DNA from: Streptomyces aureocirculatus
GTDB lineage: Bacteria > Actinomycetota > Actinomycetes > Streptomycetales > Streptomycetaceae
Reading direction: 5' to 3'
Length of the DNA: 64,000 nt
Assembly (NCBI RefSeq): GCF_000720475.1
Contig: NZ_JOAP01000006.1
Location: 1 to 64,000, forward strand
The number at the start of each line of letters is the position of its first letter. Within the stretch, counting starts at the first letter, position 1. The notes under the pieces were generated by a model. That model saw nothing but the letters and a program-made list of their open reading frames with translations. It did not search any database and was not told the DNA's origin. Positions 48,059 through 57,244 of this stretch are shown here, piece after piece. The position numbers were made by a program, and so were the translations under genes.

Positions 48059-49411
48059 TCACGCCTCGGCCGCCGCCTCCTCCGGCTCCTGCGCCACAAA
48101 ACCCGGCAGCCACTCCTCCAGCTCGTCCCGCATCCGCACCGTCGCGCCGAGCTGACACAGGACACCGATGGTGCTGAGCGTCACCCGGTGGATCAGGAGG
48201 TACGAGGGCGGTAGGTTCAGCCGCTTGCCCAGTTGATGGGCGGGGGAGCGGGGGTCGGCGATACGGGCCGCCTGACTGCGCATCCAGCCGCGCGTGAAGG
48301 TGAACTCTTCCGCCACCGCCGGCTCGATGATCGGCAGCAGATAGTCCATGACGGCCTCCGGCTCCAGATCGACCGTCTCCTTGACGAAGCCCTCCGCGCA
48401 CAACATGTCGTAGACCGCGTCCGCCTCACCCTCGACGGTCATCCGCAACGAATCGCCGATCGTCGACGGCAACCCGCCGGGCAACCGGTCCACCGTGCCG
48501 AAGTCCAGGACACCGAGCCGCCATTCGCCCTTCTCGCCGGGCAGCAGACGGAAGTTGCCCGGATGCGGGTCGGCGTGCAGCAGGCCGGTCCGGGCCGGGC
48601 CCGAGAAGAGGAAACGGGTCAGGAGCTGTCCCGCGCGGTCCCGCTGCTCCTGGGTCCCCTCCGTGATCACCTCGGACAGCGGCACCCCGTCGATCCACTC
48701 CGTCACCAGGATCTGCTCGCACTGATGCACCACGTCCGGCACCACCACGTCCGGGTCGTCCGCGAACTCCTCGGCGTGGGCCCGCTGGGCCTGCGCCTCC
48801 AGGGCGTAGTCCAGCTCCTCGGAGACCCGGTCGCGCAACTCGGTGATGAGCGGCTTGATGTCCATGCCCGGAATCAGTGGCCCGAGGACCCGGGCGAAGC
48901 GGCTCAACTGGCTCAGATCCGAAAGCAGTGCCTCGCCCGCGCCCGGATACTGGACCTTCACCGCGACATCGCGCCCGTCCCGCCACACCGCCCGGTGCAC
49001 CTGGCCGATCGACGCGGCGGCCGCGGGCTTGTCCTCGAATTCCAGGAACTGCTCCCGCCAGTCCGTGCCAAGGTGCTCCTCCAGGACCCCGTGCACGGTG
49101 CGCGTCGGCATCGGCGGCGCGGCTTCCTGGAGTTTCGTGAGCGCCGCGCGGTAGGGCCCGGCGACCTCCTCCGGCAGGGCCGACTCGAAGACGGACAGCG
49201 CCTGCCCGAACTTCATGGCGCCGCCCTTCAACTCGCCGAGCACCTTGAACAACTGCTCCGCCGTGCGCTGTTGCAGTTCACGACCGACGATCTCCGCGGA
49301 CTTGCCGCCGATCCGTTTGCCGAGCCCCCAGGTCGCGCGGCCGGCGAAGCCGAGTGGCAGCGCGGCCAGTTTGGCGGTACGGGTAACCGCCTTCCGGGGA
49401 AGATCAGACAT
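48059..49411 (-). CDS. ABC1/UbiB (AarF) family atypical kinase
   Basis: The 450-residue protein carries the ABC1-kinase motifs: GGAMKFGQALS (KxGQ, about residue 68), AAASIGQVHRA (Ala-rich loop), VAVKVQYPG (ATP-binding lysine), LLHADPHPGNF (catalytic loop) and LDFGTV (metal-binding). ABC1 proteins are ATPases/kinases linked to quinone and prenyl-lipid metabolism. The mycobacterial counterpart lies at the same place (Rv3197, next to whiB7). ATG at 49411 follows GGAGGGG closely; a TTG at 49423 is an alternative. Confidence 0.92.
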   Translation of the reverse strand: MSDLPRKAVTRTAKLAALPLGFAGRATWGLGKRIGGKSAEIVGRELQQRTAEQLFKVLGELKGGAMKFGQALSVFESALPEEVAGPYRAALTKLQEAAPPMPTRTVHGVLEEHLGTDWREQFLEFEDKPAAAASIGQVHRAVWRDGRDVAVKVQYPGAGEALLSDLSQLSRFARVLGPLIPGMDIKPLITELRDRVSEELDYALEAQAQRAHAEEFADDPDVVVPDVVHQCEQILVTEWIDGVPLSEVITEGTQEQRDRAGQLLTRFLFSGPARTGLLHADPHPGNFRLLPGEKGEWRLGVLDFGTVDRLPGGLPSTIGDSLRMTVEGEADAVYDMLCAEGFVKETVDLEPEAVMDYLLPIIEPAVAEEFTFTRGWMRSQAARIADPRSPAHQLGKRLNLPPSYLLIHRVTLSTIGVLCQLGATVRMRDELEEWLPGFVAQEPEEAAAEA

Positions 49412-49452
49412 GCGCCCCTCCAAAACCCAGACAGCCGCGCCCGTTCAGGCGG

Positions 49453-50589
49453 TTACCGGGCCATTGTCTCGTGCGGCTCTCGATCCACGGAGGTCTGCTC
49501 CCCCTTAACTTGCTCACTTGCCCCACAGGGGCACGACCGGTGGGCCCGCGTCCGCTGCCGACGCCAGTCGAAACCGGGCGTCGAGGCCTCCCAGCGCACG
49601 CCCGCCGGCGCCGGATCCGCTCCGTCCAGAAAGGCCAGGGCATGGGCGGCGGCAAGCCCGGCGACCGCCGTCGCGAGCGCCAGGTCACAGGCGGGCACCT
49701 GGCGGCGATGACCCGAACGCCACTGGGCCAGCATCCGAGGCCAGGCCGCGTCCTCGTCGGCGCGGGCAAGGGCGAGACAGCCGGCGCAGGCGGAGACACC
49801 TGGCAGGACCAGGGGGCCGACCACGCCTGTGCCCTCGATCACACCCGCGTACAGATGCGGCGTGCCCGCGGTGATCAGGGGCTCGGCCACCCCGGGGGCG
49901 GGGGCGAAGGCGTCCAGGCCGTCGCGCGGGGCGAGGACGACCAGCGACAGCGGGCGCTCACCGTCACCCCGGCCGCCGGGGTGACGCGGTGGGCGGCCCG
50001 GGGCCGCCTGCCGCACCACTGCTCTGGCCGCGGCGTCCCTGCGCTGACCGACGGACTCGGGCGGCAGTCCGCCCGGAGCGATGTCCCACGGCTCGACACA
50101 GCCGCCGTCCATCACATCGACCTGGCCGATGCCCGCACCGGACAGGACCGAGGCGACGACCGCCCCCACCCGGCCCGCGCCCTGCACACGCACTCGTGTG
50201 ACGCGGCGTGCGGCCAGCTTGCGGATGCCCTGGTTCGGAGCCGGGGTGACGACCGACAGCGCGGCGAGGTCGGGGCGCAGCCGGTCCATCACTTCGGTGC
50301 GCGAGCGCAGGGCGTCGGCCGCCGGGCCGCCTCCCGTCGCGTCGTCCAGGAGTCCGGCCCGGGCGAGGCGGTGCAGGAGCCGGTCCACGTGGCCGTCCGG
50401 CAGACCCATCCGCTGTCCCTCCTCGCGAAGGAGGGGCAGCCCGCGGGTGCCGTCGAGGAGCGTGAGGAAACTGCCCGTCGCCGTGTCCACCGGGCCGAGG
50501 ACCCGGGCGTGGGTCCGGGTCACGCCGAGCTGCACGGTGTTCAGATCGCGCCAGCCGCGACGCAGTGCGGGCTTGAGGATCGGATGCAT
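49453..50589 (-). CDS. RRE-containing E1/ThiF-like protein
   Basis: This 378-residue protein has an N-terminal winged-helix, RiPP-recognition-like part (about residues 1-90; HPILKPALRRGWRDLNTVQL start). An E1/ThiF Rossmann part follows (VQGAGRVGAVVASVLSGAGI, VDVMDGG) with zinc cysteines CAGC and CPCG. This matches the Ocin-ThiF-like leader-peptide-binding partners of azoline (TOMM) cyclodehydratases, but no YcaO or precursor gene lies in the window. The ATP-site arginines are not clearly present, so it may be a binding rather than adenylating protein. ATG at 50589 follows GGGGGA. Mycobacterial Rv3196 holds this position. Confidence 0.82.
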   Translation of the reverse strand: MHPILKPALRRGWRDLNTVQLGVTRTHARVLGPVDTATGSFLTLLDGTRGLPLLREEGQRMGLPDGHVDRLLHRLARAGLLDDATGGGPAADALRSRTEVMDRLRPDLAALSVVTPAPNQGIRKLAARRVTRVRVQGAGRVGAVVASVLSGAGIGQVDVMDGGCVEPWDIAPGGLPPESVGQRRDAAARAVVRQAAPGRPPRHPGGRGDGERPLSLVVLAPRDGLDAFAPAPGVAEPLITAGTPHLYAGVIEGTGVVGPLVLPGVSACAGCLALARADEDAAWPRMLAQWRSGHRRQVPACDLALATAVAGLAAAHALAFLDGADPAPAGVRWEASTPGFDWRRQRTRAHRSCPCGASEQVKGEQTSVDREPHETMAR

Positions 50590-50620
50590 GGTGGGTCCCC
50601 CGTTTTCGTGTCCCGGTCCG

Positions 50621-50680
50621 TGCTGGGCGGTGTCGCTCGGTGGCACTCGGTGTCGCTGGGTGCTGCTCGGTGTCGCTCGA
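50621..50680. repeat. Six tandem 10-bp repeats upstream of the E1-like gene
   Basis: Six adjoining 10-bp units, TGCTGGGCGG, TGTCGCTCGG, TGGCACTCGG, TGTCGCTGGG, TGCTGCTCGG and TGTCGCTCGA, begin 32 bp before the start codon (minus-strand gene). Degenerate copies continue to about 50745. The rest of the 301-bp intergenic region holds a short inverted repeat AGTAC-N5-GTACT (about 50788-50802) and the promoter of the metallopeptidase gene. Confidence 0.85.
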
Positions 50681-50890
50681 TGCCCCCACGGCACTGCTCA
50701 GCCGCTCGGACTCGATCGATGCCACTCGGTCCCGCTCGAATGCCAGAATGCCCGGCCGGGCCAGGACGTGCGTCCGGTTGTCCACAGGCGATGAGTACTT
50801 GTCGTACTAATCAAGCGCACGGGGAGTGGATCGCGACCGAACCGTCCCGTAGGCGGGACTTCCCCTACGCCCAGCGGGTAACGTCAAGGC

Positions 50891-51487
50891 GTGCCCGCCG
50901 ACCCACTGCACCGCGCCGGAAGCCCGCAGCGCAGCGCGACCAGCCCGCCCACAGCACGCGCGGCGGCAGGCGCGGTCGAGGTGCGAAGGAGCGCCCGCCG
51001 CCGCAGAACGGTCTCGGCCTATCGGGAGGGCAACCGGACCGTTGTCCTCATCCCCGCCCGCATGTCCGAGGCGGAGGAGCAGCGCTGGGTGTCCGTCATG
51101 CTTGACAAGCTCGCGGCACAGGAAAGCAAACGGGTCCTTGGCGACAGCGAACTCGCGGAGCGGGCCGAGCGGCTGTCCGAGCAGTTCTTCGAGGCCCGGG
51201 CGCGGCCGACGTCCGTTCGCTGGGTCACGAACCAGAACACCAGATGGGGCTCGTGCACACCGTCGGAAGGCAGCATCCGGCTCTCGCACCGGCTGCAGGG
51301 CATGCCCGAGTACGTGGTGGACTACGTCCTGCTCCATGAGCTCGCGCACCTCCTGGTTCCCGGGCACGGGCCGCGTTTCTGGCGCCTCCTCGAGGCGTAT
51401 CCGCGTACCGAGCGGGCCCGTGGCTACCTCGAAGGGGTGGCCGCCGCGGACCGGCTGCCGCATCTGCCCGCCGCCCGGGAGGAGTAG
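50891..51487 (+). CDS. M48/YgjP-type metallopeptidase
   Basis: The 198-residue protein has a basic disordered N terminus and a YgjP/DUF45-type peptidase domain: RWVTNQNTRWGSCTPSEGSI, then HELAHLLVPGHGPRFW with the HExxH zinc site and the third histidine. Such proteins are small intracellular zinc peptidases of uncertain substrate. TAACGT ends 6 nt before the GTG and no ribosome binding site was seen, so it is probably leaderless. It diverges from the E1-like gene. Confidence 0.88.
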   Translation: MPADPLHRAGSPQRSATSPPTARAAAGAVEVRRSARRRRTVSAYREGNRTVVLIPARMSEAEEQRWVSVMLDKLAAQESKRVLGDSELAERAERLSEQFFEARARPTSVRWVTNQNTRWGSCTPSEGSIRLSHRLQGMPEYVVDYVLLHELAHLLVPGHGPRFWRLLEAYPRTERARGYLEGVAAADRLPHLPAAREE

Positions 51488-51650
51488 CGGTCACCCGGTG
51501 ACGCGGCGTGGAAGCCACCCGTGTCGGGGAGCGGACACCACCCGGTGAAGGGGTTGTGTACCGGCTCTGTACCGACCTCGTCCGTCGTCGGACGGAGCGG
51601 TTAGCCTGGCGCGACGCATTCACATTCGGGATGGGGGACGGTCGTTACGT

Positions 51651-53477
51651 ATGGCCAGGGAATTCCAACGCGGCCACAAGGCCAGGATCAGTGACCTCAC
51701 CGCGGGGACCGATCTGTACGTAGGCGTGCACATCGCTGCCCCCGGGGTGACCTTCGACATCAGTTGCTTCGGTCTCGACGCGGACGAGCGGCTCTCGGAC
51801 GACCGTTACTTCATCTTCTTCAACCAGCCGAAGTCTCCGGAGGAGTCGCTTCAGCTCCTGGGCGCCCAGGCCGGTGACACCGAGTCCTTCCGCGTCACCC
51901 TCGACCGGATCCCGCCGCGGATCCAGAAGCTGTCGTTCTCCGCGGCGATCGACGGCGCCGGGCAGATGTCGCAGATCAGCTCCGGGTACATCCGGCTCGT
52001 GGCCGGCGGCGAGGAAGTCGCCCGGTACTCGTTCACCGGATCGGAGTTCTCCACCGAGCGCGCCCTGATGCTCGGTGACTTCTATCTGAAGGACGTGTGG
52101 CGCTTCGCCGCCATCGGCCAGGGCTTCGACGGCGGCCTCGACGCGCTGATCAAGAACTTCGGCGGTGAGGTCGCCGAGGAGGAGCCCGCCGCCGCGCCGC
52201 CGCAGGCCGCCCCCGGCTTCGCCCCGCCCGCCGGTGCCACGGCCCCGCCCGCGTTCGCCGCGCCCGCGGCCCCCGCGACACCGAACCCGGCCCCCGCACC
52301 GGACCCCACCCCCGCGCCCGCCCAGCACTTCGCGCCCCCCGCGGGCGCCAACCCGCCACCCGCCCCGGCCCCCGACCCGTCGGTGCACGCCGCGCAGACC
52401 ATCGTCGCGCCGCTGAACCAGCAGGGCGGCGCCGCGGTGCCCCCGCAGGCGCCGCCGTACGGCCAGCCGGGTGCGCAGCCCCAGGGCCAGCCGCACGGCC
52501 GGCCCGGACAACAGCCCCCGTTCGGCCAGGCCCCGCCGCCCCCCGGCTACGGCCGGCAGCCGTCCGCACCCCTGCCGCCCGGGTACGGCCAGCAGGCCGC
52601 CGCGTCGACCCCGCCCGGCTACGACCAACCGCAGCCGTCCGCCCCCCTGCCGCCCGGCTACGGCCAGCCGCCAGGAGCCCCGGGGCAGCCCTACGGCCAG
52701 CAGCCCGCGGCTCCGGCCCCGCCCGGCTACGGCCAGCAGCCCCAGGCGCAGATCCCCGGCCAGGCCCCGTTCGCCGCGGGTGCCGCCGGTGGGGTCCCGC
52801 AGGGCGCACCGCAGGGGGCCGGTGTGGCCGCCGCGCTCCAGAAGTACCGCGAGGCGGCGACCGGACAGCGCTGGACGCAGCAGAACGAGAAGCTGGTCCG
52901 CGTCGACCTCGGCGTCGGCGGCCACCCGGTCCTCGCCCGCCAGGGCAGCATGGTCCTGTACCAGGGCAAGGTCGAGTTCGGTTACAAGGGCGCGGGCTTC
53001 CAGGGCCGCGTCGTCGGCAACGCGACGGGCCAGGAGATGCAGCTCATGCGCTGCTCGGGCCGCGGCCAGGTCTTCCTCGCGGAAGAGGGCACGCACCTGC
53101 ACCCCATCGAGCTCCAGGGGGACGCGATCTGTGTCTCCGCGGAGAACGTCCTCGCCTTCGACGAGACGCTGCAGCACGAGGTGCGCCGCATCGAGGGCCA
53201 CGGGATTCCCGGTGGCGCGCTGTTCGTCATGCAGTTCCAGGGGACCGGCACGGTCGTGGTCAAGACCCACGGCATGCCCGTCGTGCTGCCGGTCACGCCG
53301 ACGACCTTCGCGGACTGCCACGCCGTGGTCGCCTGGTCGGCGGCCGCACAGGCGATCGTGTCCAGCCAGGTCAGGCTGCGCGGCAACGCCTCCGCGGGCT
53401 CCACGGGGGAGAGCGTGAACCTCCAGTTCCGCGGCGCGCCCGGCAATTTCATCGTCGTCCAGCCGTTCGAGGTCTGA
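51651..53477 (+). CDS. TerD domain fused to AIM24 domain
   Basis: The 608-residue protein starts with a TerD domain (residues 1-165; FDISCFGLDADERLSDDRYF, the calcium-binding type loop). A 210-residue disordered Pro/Ala linker follows, with repeated PPGYGQ. An AIM24/TIGR00266-like beta domain (about 385-608) contains HPVLARQGSMVLYQG, MRCSGRGQVFLA and QFQGTGTVVVK. TerD proteins bind calcium and belong to Ter stress-response systems; AIM24 proteins are membrane-associated in mitochondria and bacteria. It leads a three-gene operon of AIM24 proteins. The -10 TAGCCT lies near 51602, and direct TGTACCG repeats lie further upstream. Confidence 0.88.
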   Translation: MAREFQRGHKARISDLTAGTDLYVGVHIAAPGVTFDISCFGLDADERLSDDRYFIFFNQPKSPEESLQLLGAQAGDTESFRVTLDRIPPRIQKLSFSAAIDGAGQMSQISSGYIRLVAGGEEVARYSFTGSEFSTERALMLGDFYLKDVWRFAAIGQGFDGGLDALIKNFGGEVAEEEPAAAPPQAAPGFAPPAGATAPPAFAAPAAPATPNPAPAPDPTPAPAQHFAPPAGANPPPAPAPDPSVHAAQTIVAPLNQQGGAAVPPQAPPYGQPGAQPQGQPHGRPGQQPPFGQAPPPPGYGRQPSAPLPPGYGQQAAASTPPGYDQPQPSAPLPPGYGQPPGAPGQPYGQQPAAPAPPGYGQQPQAQIPGQAPFAAGAAGGVPQGAPQGAGVAAALQKYREAATGQRWTQQNEKLVRVDLGVGGHPVLARQGSMVLYQGKVEFGYKGAGFQGRVVGNATGQEMQLMRCSGRGQVFLAEEGTHLHPIELQGDAICVSAENVLAFDETLQHEVRRIEGHGIPGGALFVMQFQGTGTVVVKTHGMPVVLPVTPTTFADCHAVVAWSAAAQAIVSSQVRLRGNASAGSTGESVNLQFRGAPGNFIVVQPFEV

Positions 53478-53488
53478 GGGAGCCCGTC

Positions 53489-54169
53489 ATGAACCAGCAG
53501 CTCGCGGGCTTTGCCCCGGCAACCGTCGCCGCTCGTATGGAGAACCACGGCCACCACATGGTCAAGGTCGCCATGCAGACGGGGAACGACCTCCTCGCGC
53601 GCGTGGGATCGATGGTCGCCTACGAAGGCTTCGTGCAGTACGAGCCGAACCCGCCCGCCGTCCGGCAGATCGCCCGTGACTGGATCACCGGTGAGGGCGC
53701 CCCGCTGATGAAGTGCTCCGGAGACGGCCTGCTCTACCTCGCCGACTACGGAGCCGACGTCGTCGTCATCAACCTGGCGGGCGACTCGCTCTCGGTGAAC
53801 GGCACCAACCTGCTCGCTTTCGACGCGGGCCTCCAGTGGGGCGTCGAGCGGGTCAAGGGCCTCGCCAAATTCGCAGGACAGGGCCTGTGGAACATCAAGG
53901 TTTCCGGCCAGGGCTGGGTGGCGCTCACCTCGCGCGGAACGCCAATCGTCGTCGACTGCGGCCGCGGCGAGGACGAGACGTACGTGGACCCGGACGCGCT
54001 GATCGCCTGGTCGCCGAACCTGAAGGTGAAGGGCAAGCGCAGCTTCAGGGCGGGCTCCCTGATCGGGCGCGGCAGCGGCGAGGCCTACCAGATGGGCTTC
54101 TCCGGAGAGGGCATCGTCGTCGTACAGCCCAGTGAGGACAGCACCGACCGCCTCCGGATCCGGAGCTGA
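53489..54169 (+). CDS. AIM24 family protein
   Basis: The 226-residue protein is an AIM24/TIGR00266-type single-domain protein. LLARVGSMVAYEGFVQYEP is the conserved N-terminal element, MKCSGDGLLYLA the middle one and FSGEGIVVVQPSE the C-terminal one. It starts 11 bp after the TerD-AIM24 gene and shares its domain, suggesting a hetero-oligomeric shell with its neighbours. No signal or membrane segment is present. Biochemical function is unknown. Confidence 0.87.
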   Translation: MNQQLAGFAPATVAARMENHGHHMVKVAMQTGNDLLARVGSMVAYEGFVQYEPNPPAVRQIARDWITGEGAPLMKCSGDGLLYLADYGADVVVINLAGDSLSVNGTNLLAFDAGLQWGVERVKGLAKFAGQGLWNIKVSGQGWVALTSRGTPIVVDCGRGEDETYVDPDALIAWSPNLKVKGKRSFRAGSLIGRGSGEAYQMGFSGEGIVVVQPSEDSTDRLRIRS

Positions 54170-54185
54170 GGGGGAGCAACACACC

Positions 54186-54941
54186 ATGCAGAGCTCGCTT
54201 TTCGCGCACACCGAGCAACAGACCCAGGAGCGCTACACCGTCCAGAACCCGCAGCTCCTTCGGGTTGCCCTCGAAGGCCATGACGACGTGCTCGCCCGCA
54301 AGGGCGCCATGGTCGCCTACCAGGGGCTCATCGAGTTCGACGCCGAGTTCCAGAGCGGGGGCCAGCAGCACGCCCGCGCGTACACCGGCGAGGGCCTGGA
54401 CCTGATGCGCTGCCACGGCCAGGGCACCGTCTACTTCGCGAACCTCGCGCAGTACATCCACCTGGTGGACGTGGACCAGGACGGTCTGACGGTGGACAGC
54501 TCCTACGTCCTCGCCATGGACTCGTCCCTGACCCACCAGGTCATCGCCGTGGACAGCCAGTACGGCATCTCCGGCTCCGGCAAGTACCAGCTCAACATCA
54601 CCGGCCGCGGCAAGGTCGCCCTGATGACGTCGGGGCAGCCGCTGATGCTCCAGGTCACCCCGGACCGGTACGTCAACGCCGACGCCGACGCGGTCGTCGC
54701 CTGGTCCAACGGGCTGCGGGTGCAGATGCAGGCCCAGACGCACTCGTCGGGCGTGTGGCGGCGCCGCGGCAACACCGGCGAGGGCTGGGAGCTGAGCTTC
54801 ATGGGGCAGGGCTACGCCCTCGTCCAGCCCAGCGAGATGCTGCCGCCGCAGCACGCCACCGTCGGCCAGGGCGCCCGTGCCCAGTTCGGCATGGGCCAGC
54901 AGGGCGCCCGCGGGCAGAACCAGGGCAACGTCTGGACCTGA
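54186..54941 (+). CDS. AIM24 family protein with glutamine-rich tail
   Basis: This 251-residue protein is the third AIM24 protein in the operon. VLARKGAMVAYQGLIEFDAE, MRCHGQGTVYFANLA and SFMGQGYALVQPSE are the family elements, followed by a Gln/Gly-rich tail (FGMGQQGARGQNQG). It starts 16 bp after the second AIM24 gene, with GGGGGAG 9 nt upstream. The long hairpin 41 bp beyond its stop ends the operon. Three paralogous AIM24 genes in a row, one bearing TerD, suggest a multi-subunit assembly. Confidence 0.87.
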   Translation: MQSSLFAHTEQQTQERYTVQNPQLLRVALEGHDDVLARKGAMVAYQGLIEFDAEFQSGGQQHARAYTGEGLDLMRCHGQGTVYFANLAQYIHLVDVDQDGLTVDSSYVLAMDSSLTHQVIAVDSQYGISGSGKYQLNITGRGKVALMTSGQPLMLQVTPDRYVNADADAVVAWSNGLRVQMQAQTHSSGVWRRRGNTGEGWELSFMGQGYALVQPSEMLPPQHATVGQGARAQFGMGQQGARGQNQGNVWT

Positions 54942-54981
54942 GTGTTTCTCCCGGGGACGGGGACGGGGACAGGAGCAGGTC

Positions 54982-55026
54982 GCGGGGAACTGCGGGCCGG
55001 TTGTGGCTGGTCGCGCAGTTCCCCGC
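54982..55026. terminator. Terminator between AIM24 operon and NUDIX gene
   Basis: GCGGGGAACTGCG (54982-54994) pairs perfectly with CGCAGTTCCCCGC (55014-55026); a small CCCCT/AGGGG hairpin follows. The pair of genes is convergent, and the GCGGGGAACTGCGCGACC element is itself a dispersed Streptomyces repeat. Confidence 0.75.
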
Positions 55027-55050
55027 GCCCCTTTCAGGGGCCCACGCCAG

Positions 55051-55575
55051 TTACAGGCGTGCCCTCGTCGCCTCTACGAGGCGTACGACCGACCGGTCCG
55101 CCACGGCCGCCACCTCGTCGTACGGGAACCAGCGCAGGTCAAGTGACTCGTCGCTGATCGCCTCGACCGCGTCCGCCGGGGCGAGCGCCGCGTACTGCAC
55201 GTCGAGGTGCTGGGTGCACGGTCCCGGGATCGGGTGCCGGTCCAAGCGGACGGGGCCGCCCGCGAGGAGCGTCAGGCCGGGCACGCCCGACTCCTCCGTG
55301 GCCTCCCGCAGCGCCGCCGCGGCCAGCGTCGTGTCGCCCGGCTCGCAGTGGCCGCCCATCTGGAGCCACATCCGCAGCTTCCTGTGCAGCGTGAGCAGGA
55401 CACGTCCGCGCGTGGGGTCGACGACCAGGGCGCTCGCGGTCACATGGCCCGCCGTGCACGCCTTCCAGAGGCCGTCCTCGGCGTGGGCGTACAGGTGGTC
55501 CAGGTAGTACTGGCGCAGCTCGGGCTGGTTCTCGTAGCCCTTCAGTACGAGGACCGCGTCATCGTGCAGGGTCAC
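55051..55575 (-). CDS. NUDIX hydrolase
   Basis: The 174-residue protein has the Nudix box GGHCEPGDTTLAAAALREAT plus EESGV, and a preceding helical N terminus (YENQPELRQYYLDHLYAHAE). It hydrolyses a nucleoside diphosphate linked to another group; the exact substrate is not predictable. The GTG start overlaps the stop of the Zn-protease gene by GTGA, so the two are translationally coupled. Confidence 0.88.
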   Translation of the reverse strand: MTLHDDAVLVLKGYENQPELRQYYLDHLYAHAEDGLWKACTAGHVTASALVVDPTRGRVLLTLHRKLRMWLQMGGHCEPGDTTLAAAALREATEESGVPGLTLLAGGPVRLDRHPIPGPCTQHLDVQYAALAPADAVEAISDESLDLRWFPYDEVAAVADRSVVRLVEATRARL

Positions 55576-57050
55576 TTGCCGTCGTCGCCCTTGCCGTCGC
55601 CGTCCGTACGGTCGTCGTCGCCCTTGGACAGGTCCGGGGTGTCGCCCTTGGTGAGGTCCGGCTTCGCGGAACCGGAGCCGGAGTCCGCCGCCTCGCCGAG
55701 CATCTTGTCCAGCTCGGAGAAGTCCAGGTGCTCGCGGTGCACGAAGCCGTCCGGGTCGTCCAGGTCCGACGCCGTCGGCAGCATGTCCGGGTGGGCCCAC
55801 AGGCCGTCCCTGCCGTCCACCCCGCGCGCGTCCGTGAGCGAGGCCCACAGGCGCGAGGCGTCCCGCAGCCTGCGCGGACGCAGCTCCAGGCCGATGAGCG
55901 TGGCGAAGGTCTGCTCGGCGGGTCCGCCGGTGGCACGGCGCCTGCGCAGCGTCTCACGCAGTGCGTCGGCGGACGACAGACGGGGCTTCGCCGCCGCGTG
56001 CACGACCGCGTCCACCCAGCCCTCCACGAGCGCCAGAGCGGTCTCCAGGCGGGCGAGGGCGGCCTTCTGCTCGGCCGTGTCCTCCGGCTGGAACATGCCC
56101 TGCTGGAGCGCCTCCTGGAGCTGCTCGGGGTTCTGCGGGTCGAACTGGCCGACGACGTCCTCCAGCTTGGAGGTGTCGACCTTGATCCCGCGCGCGTACC
56201 CCTCGACGGCGCCGAACAGATGCGAGCGCAGCCACGGCACGTGGGCGAAGAGCCGCTGGTGGGCGGCCTCGCGCAGCGCCAGATACAGGCGCACCTCCTC
56301 CATGGGGACGCCCAGGTCCTTGCCGAAGGCCGTCATGTTCACCGGAAGCAGCGCCGCCTTCCCCGCGGGGCCCAGGGGCAGGCCGATGTCCGTGGAGCCG
56401 ACGACCTCGCCCGCGAGGACGCCGACGGCCTGGCCGATCTGCTGGCCGAACATCGCGCCGCCCATGGAGCGCATCATGCCGATCAGCGGGCCCGCCATGG
56501 CCTGCATCTCCGCGGGCAGGACGTCGCCCATCGCCAGGCCGACGCGCTCGGCGACCGGGTCGACGAGCTCCTTCCACGCGGGCAGGGTCGCCTCGACCCA
56601 CTCGGCGCGGCTCCAGGCCACGGCGCTGCCCGCGCCGGACGGCAGGGACGTCGCGTCGTCCAGCCACAGGTCCGCGAGGCGTACGGCCTCCTCGACGGCG
56701 GAGCGCTCGGCGGGGCCGACGCTCGCGTCCTTGGTGCCGTCCGCCGTGCCCTGGGAGACGGTCTGGCGGGCGATGTCCTTGGCCATGTCCCAGTTCACCG
56801 GGCCGCCCTCGTACGACAGCATCTGGCCGAGCTGCTGGAAGGCGGCGCCCAGGTCGCCCGGGTTCATCGACCCGAACATGGCGGCGAAGGGATTGTCACC
56901 GGCGCCTCCGGCGCCCATCGCCCCGAAACCGAACGGGTTGGCAGGGCCACCGGAACCCTGTCCCCCTCCGGGGGTGTCCTTCTTCTTGCCCTCGTCGCCG
57001 TTCTCCGGCTCCTCCGGCGGAAGGCCGAATCCGAATGGGGTGTCACTCAC
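55572..57050 (-). CDS. Zinc-dependent metalloprotease, DUF2342-type
   Basis: The 492-residue protein matches the actinobacterial putative hydrolase/Zn-protease group (mycobacterial Rv3195). A Gly/Pro-rich N terminus (VSDTPFGFGLPPEE start) is followed by a helical domain with LREAAHQRLFAHVPWL (near residue 255) and VEGWVDAVVHAAA, the probable metal-binding segments. The HExxH is altered to EAAHQRLF, as is usual for this family. It ends in a Lys/Asp-rich tail. GAGGA lies 5 nt before the GTG. A ribosome/protein quality-control or secreted role is not evident. Confidence 0.85.
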   Translation of the reverse strand: MSDTPFGFGLPPEEPENGDEGKKKDTPGGGQGSGGPANPFGFGAMGAGGAGDNPFAAMFGSMNPGDLGAAFQQLGQMLSYEGGPVNWDMAKDIARQTVSQGTADGTKDASVGPAERSAVEEAVRLADLWLDDATSLPSGAGSAVAWSRAEWVEATLPAWKELVDPVAERVGLAMGDVLPAEMQAMAGPLIGMMRSMGGAMFGQQIGQAVGVLAGEVVGSTDIGLPLGPAGKAALLPVNMTAFGKDLGVPMEEVRLYLALREAAHQRLFAHVPWLRSHLFGAVEGYARGIKVDTSKLEDVVGQFDPQNPEQLQEALQQGMFQPEDTAEQKAALARLETALALVEGWVDAVVHAAAKPRLSSADALRETLRRRRATGGPAEQTFATLIGLELRPRRLRDASRLWASLTDARGVDGRDGLWAHPDMLPTASDLDDPDGFVHREHLDFSELDKMLGEAADSGSGSAKPDLTKGDTPDLSKGDDDRTDGDGKGDDGK

Positions 57051-57244
57051 GGGATTCCTCGGCTCGTTGGGCCACCGGATCCTGGATCCGGTGGCGATTG
57101 CCCGACAACACCACCCAGCGTAGACACCCCGGCCGGATCGGGCCTCGGTGCTTCGCCGCCTCGGGGGCTGCGGCAGGATGGATGCCACCTGGTACGTACG
57201 CGTCAGTTCGCGCACATACTGAAGACAACCGCTGGAGACGCCCG

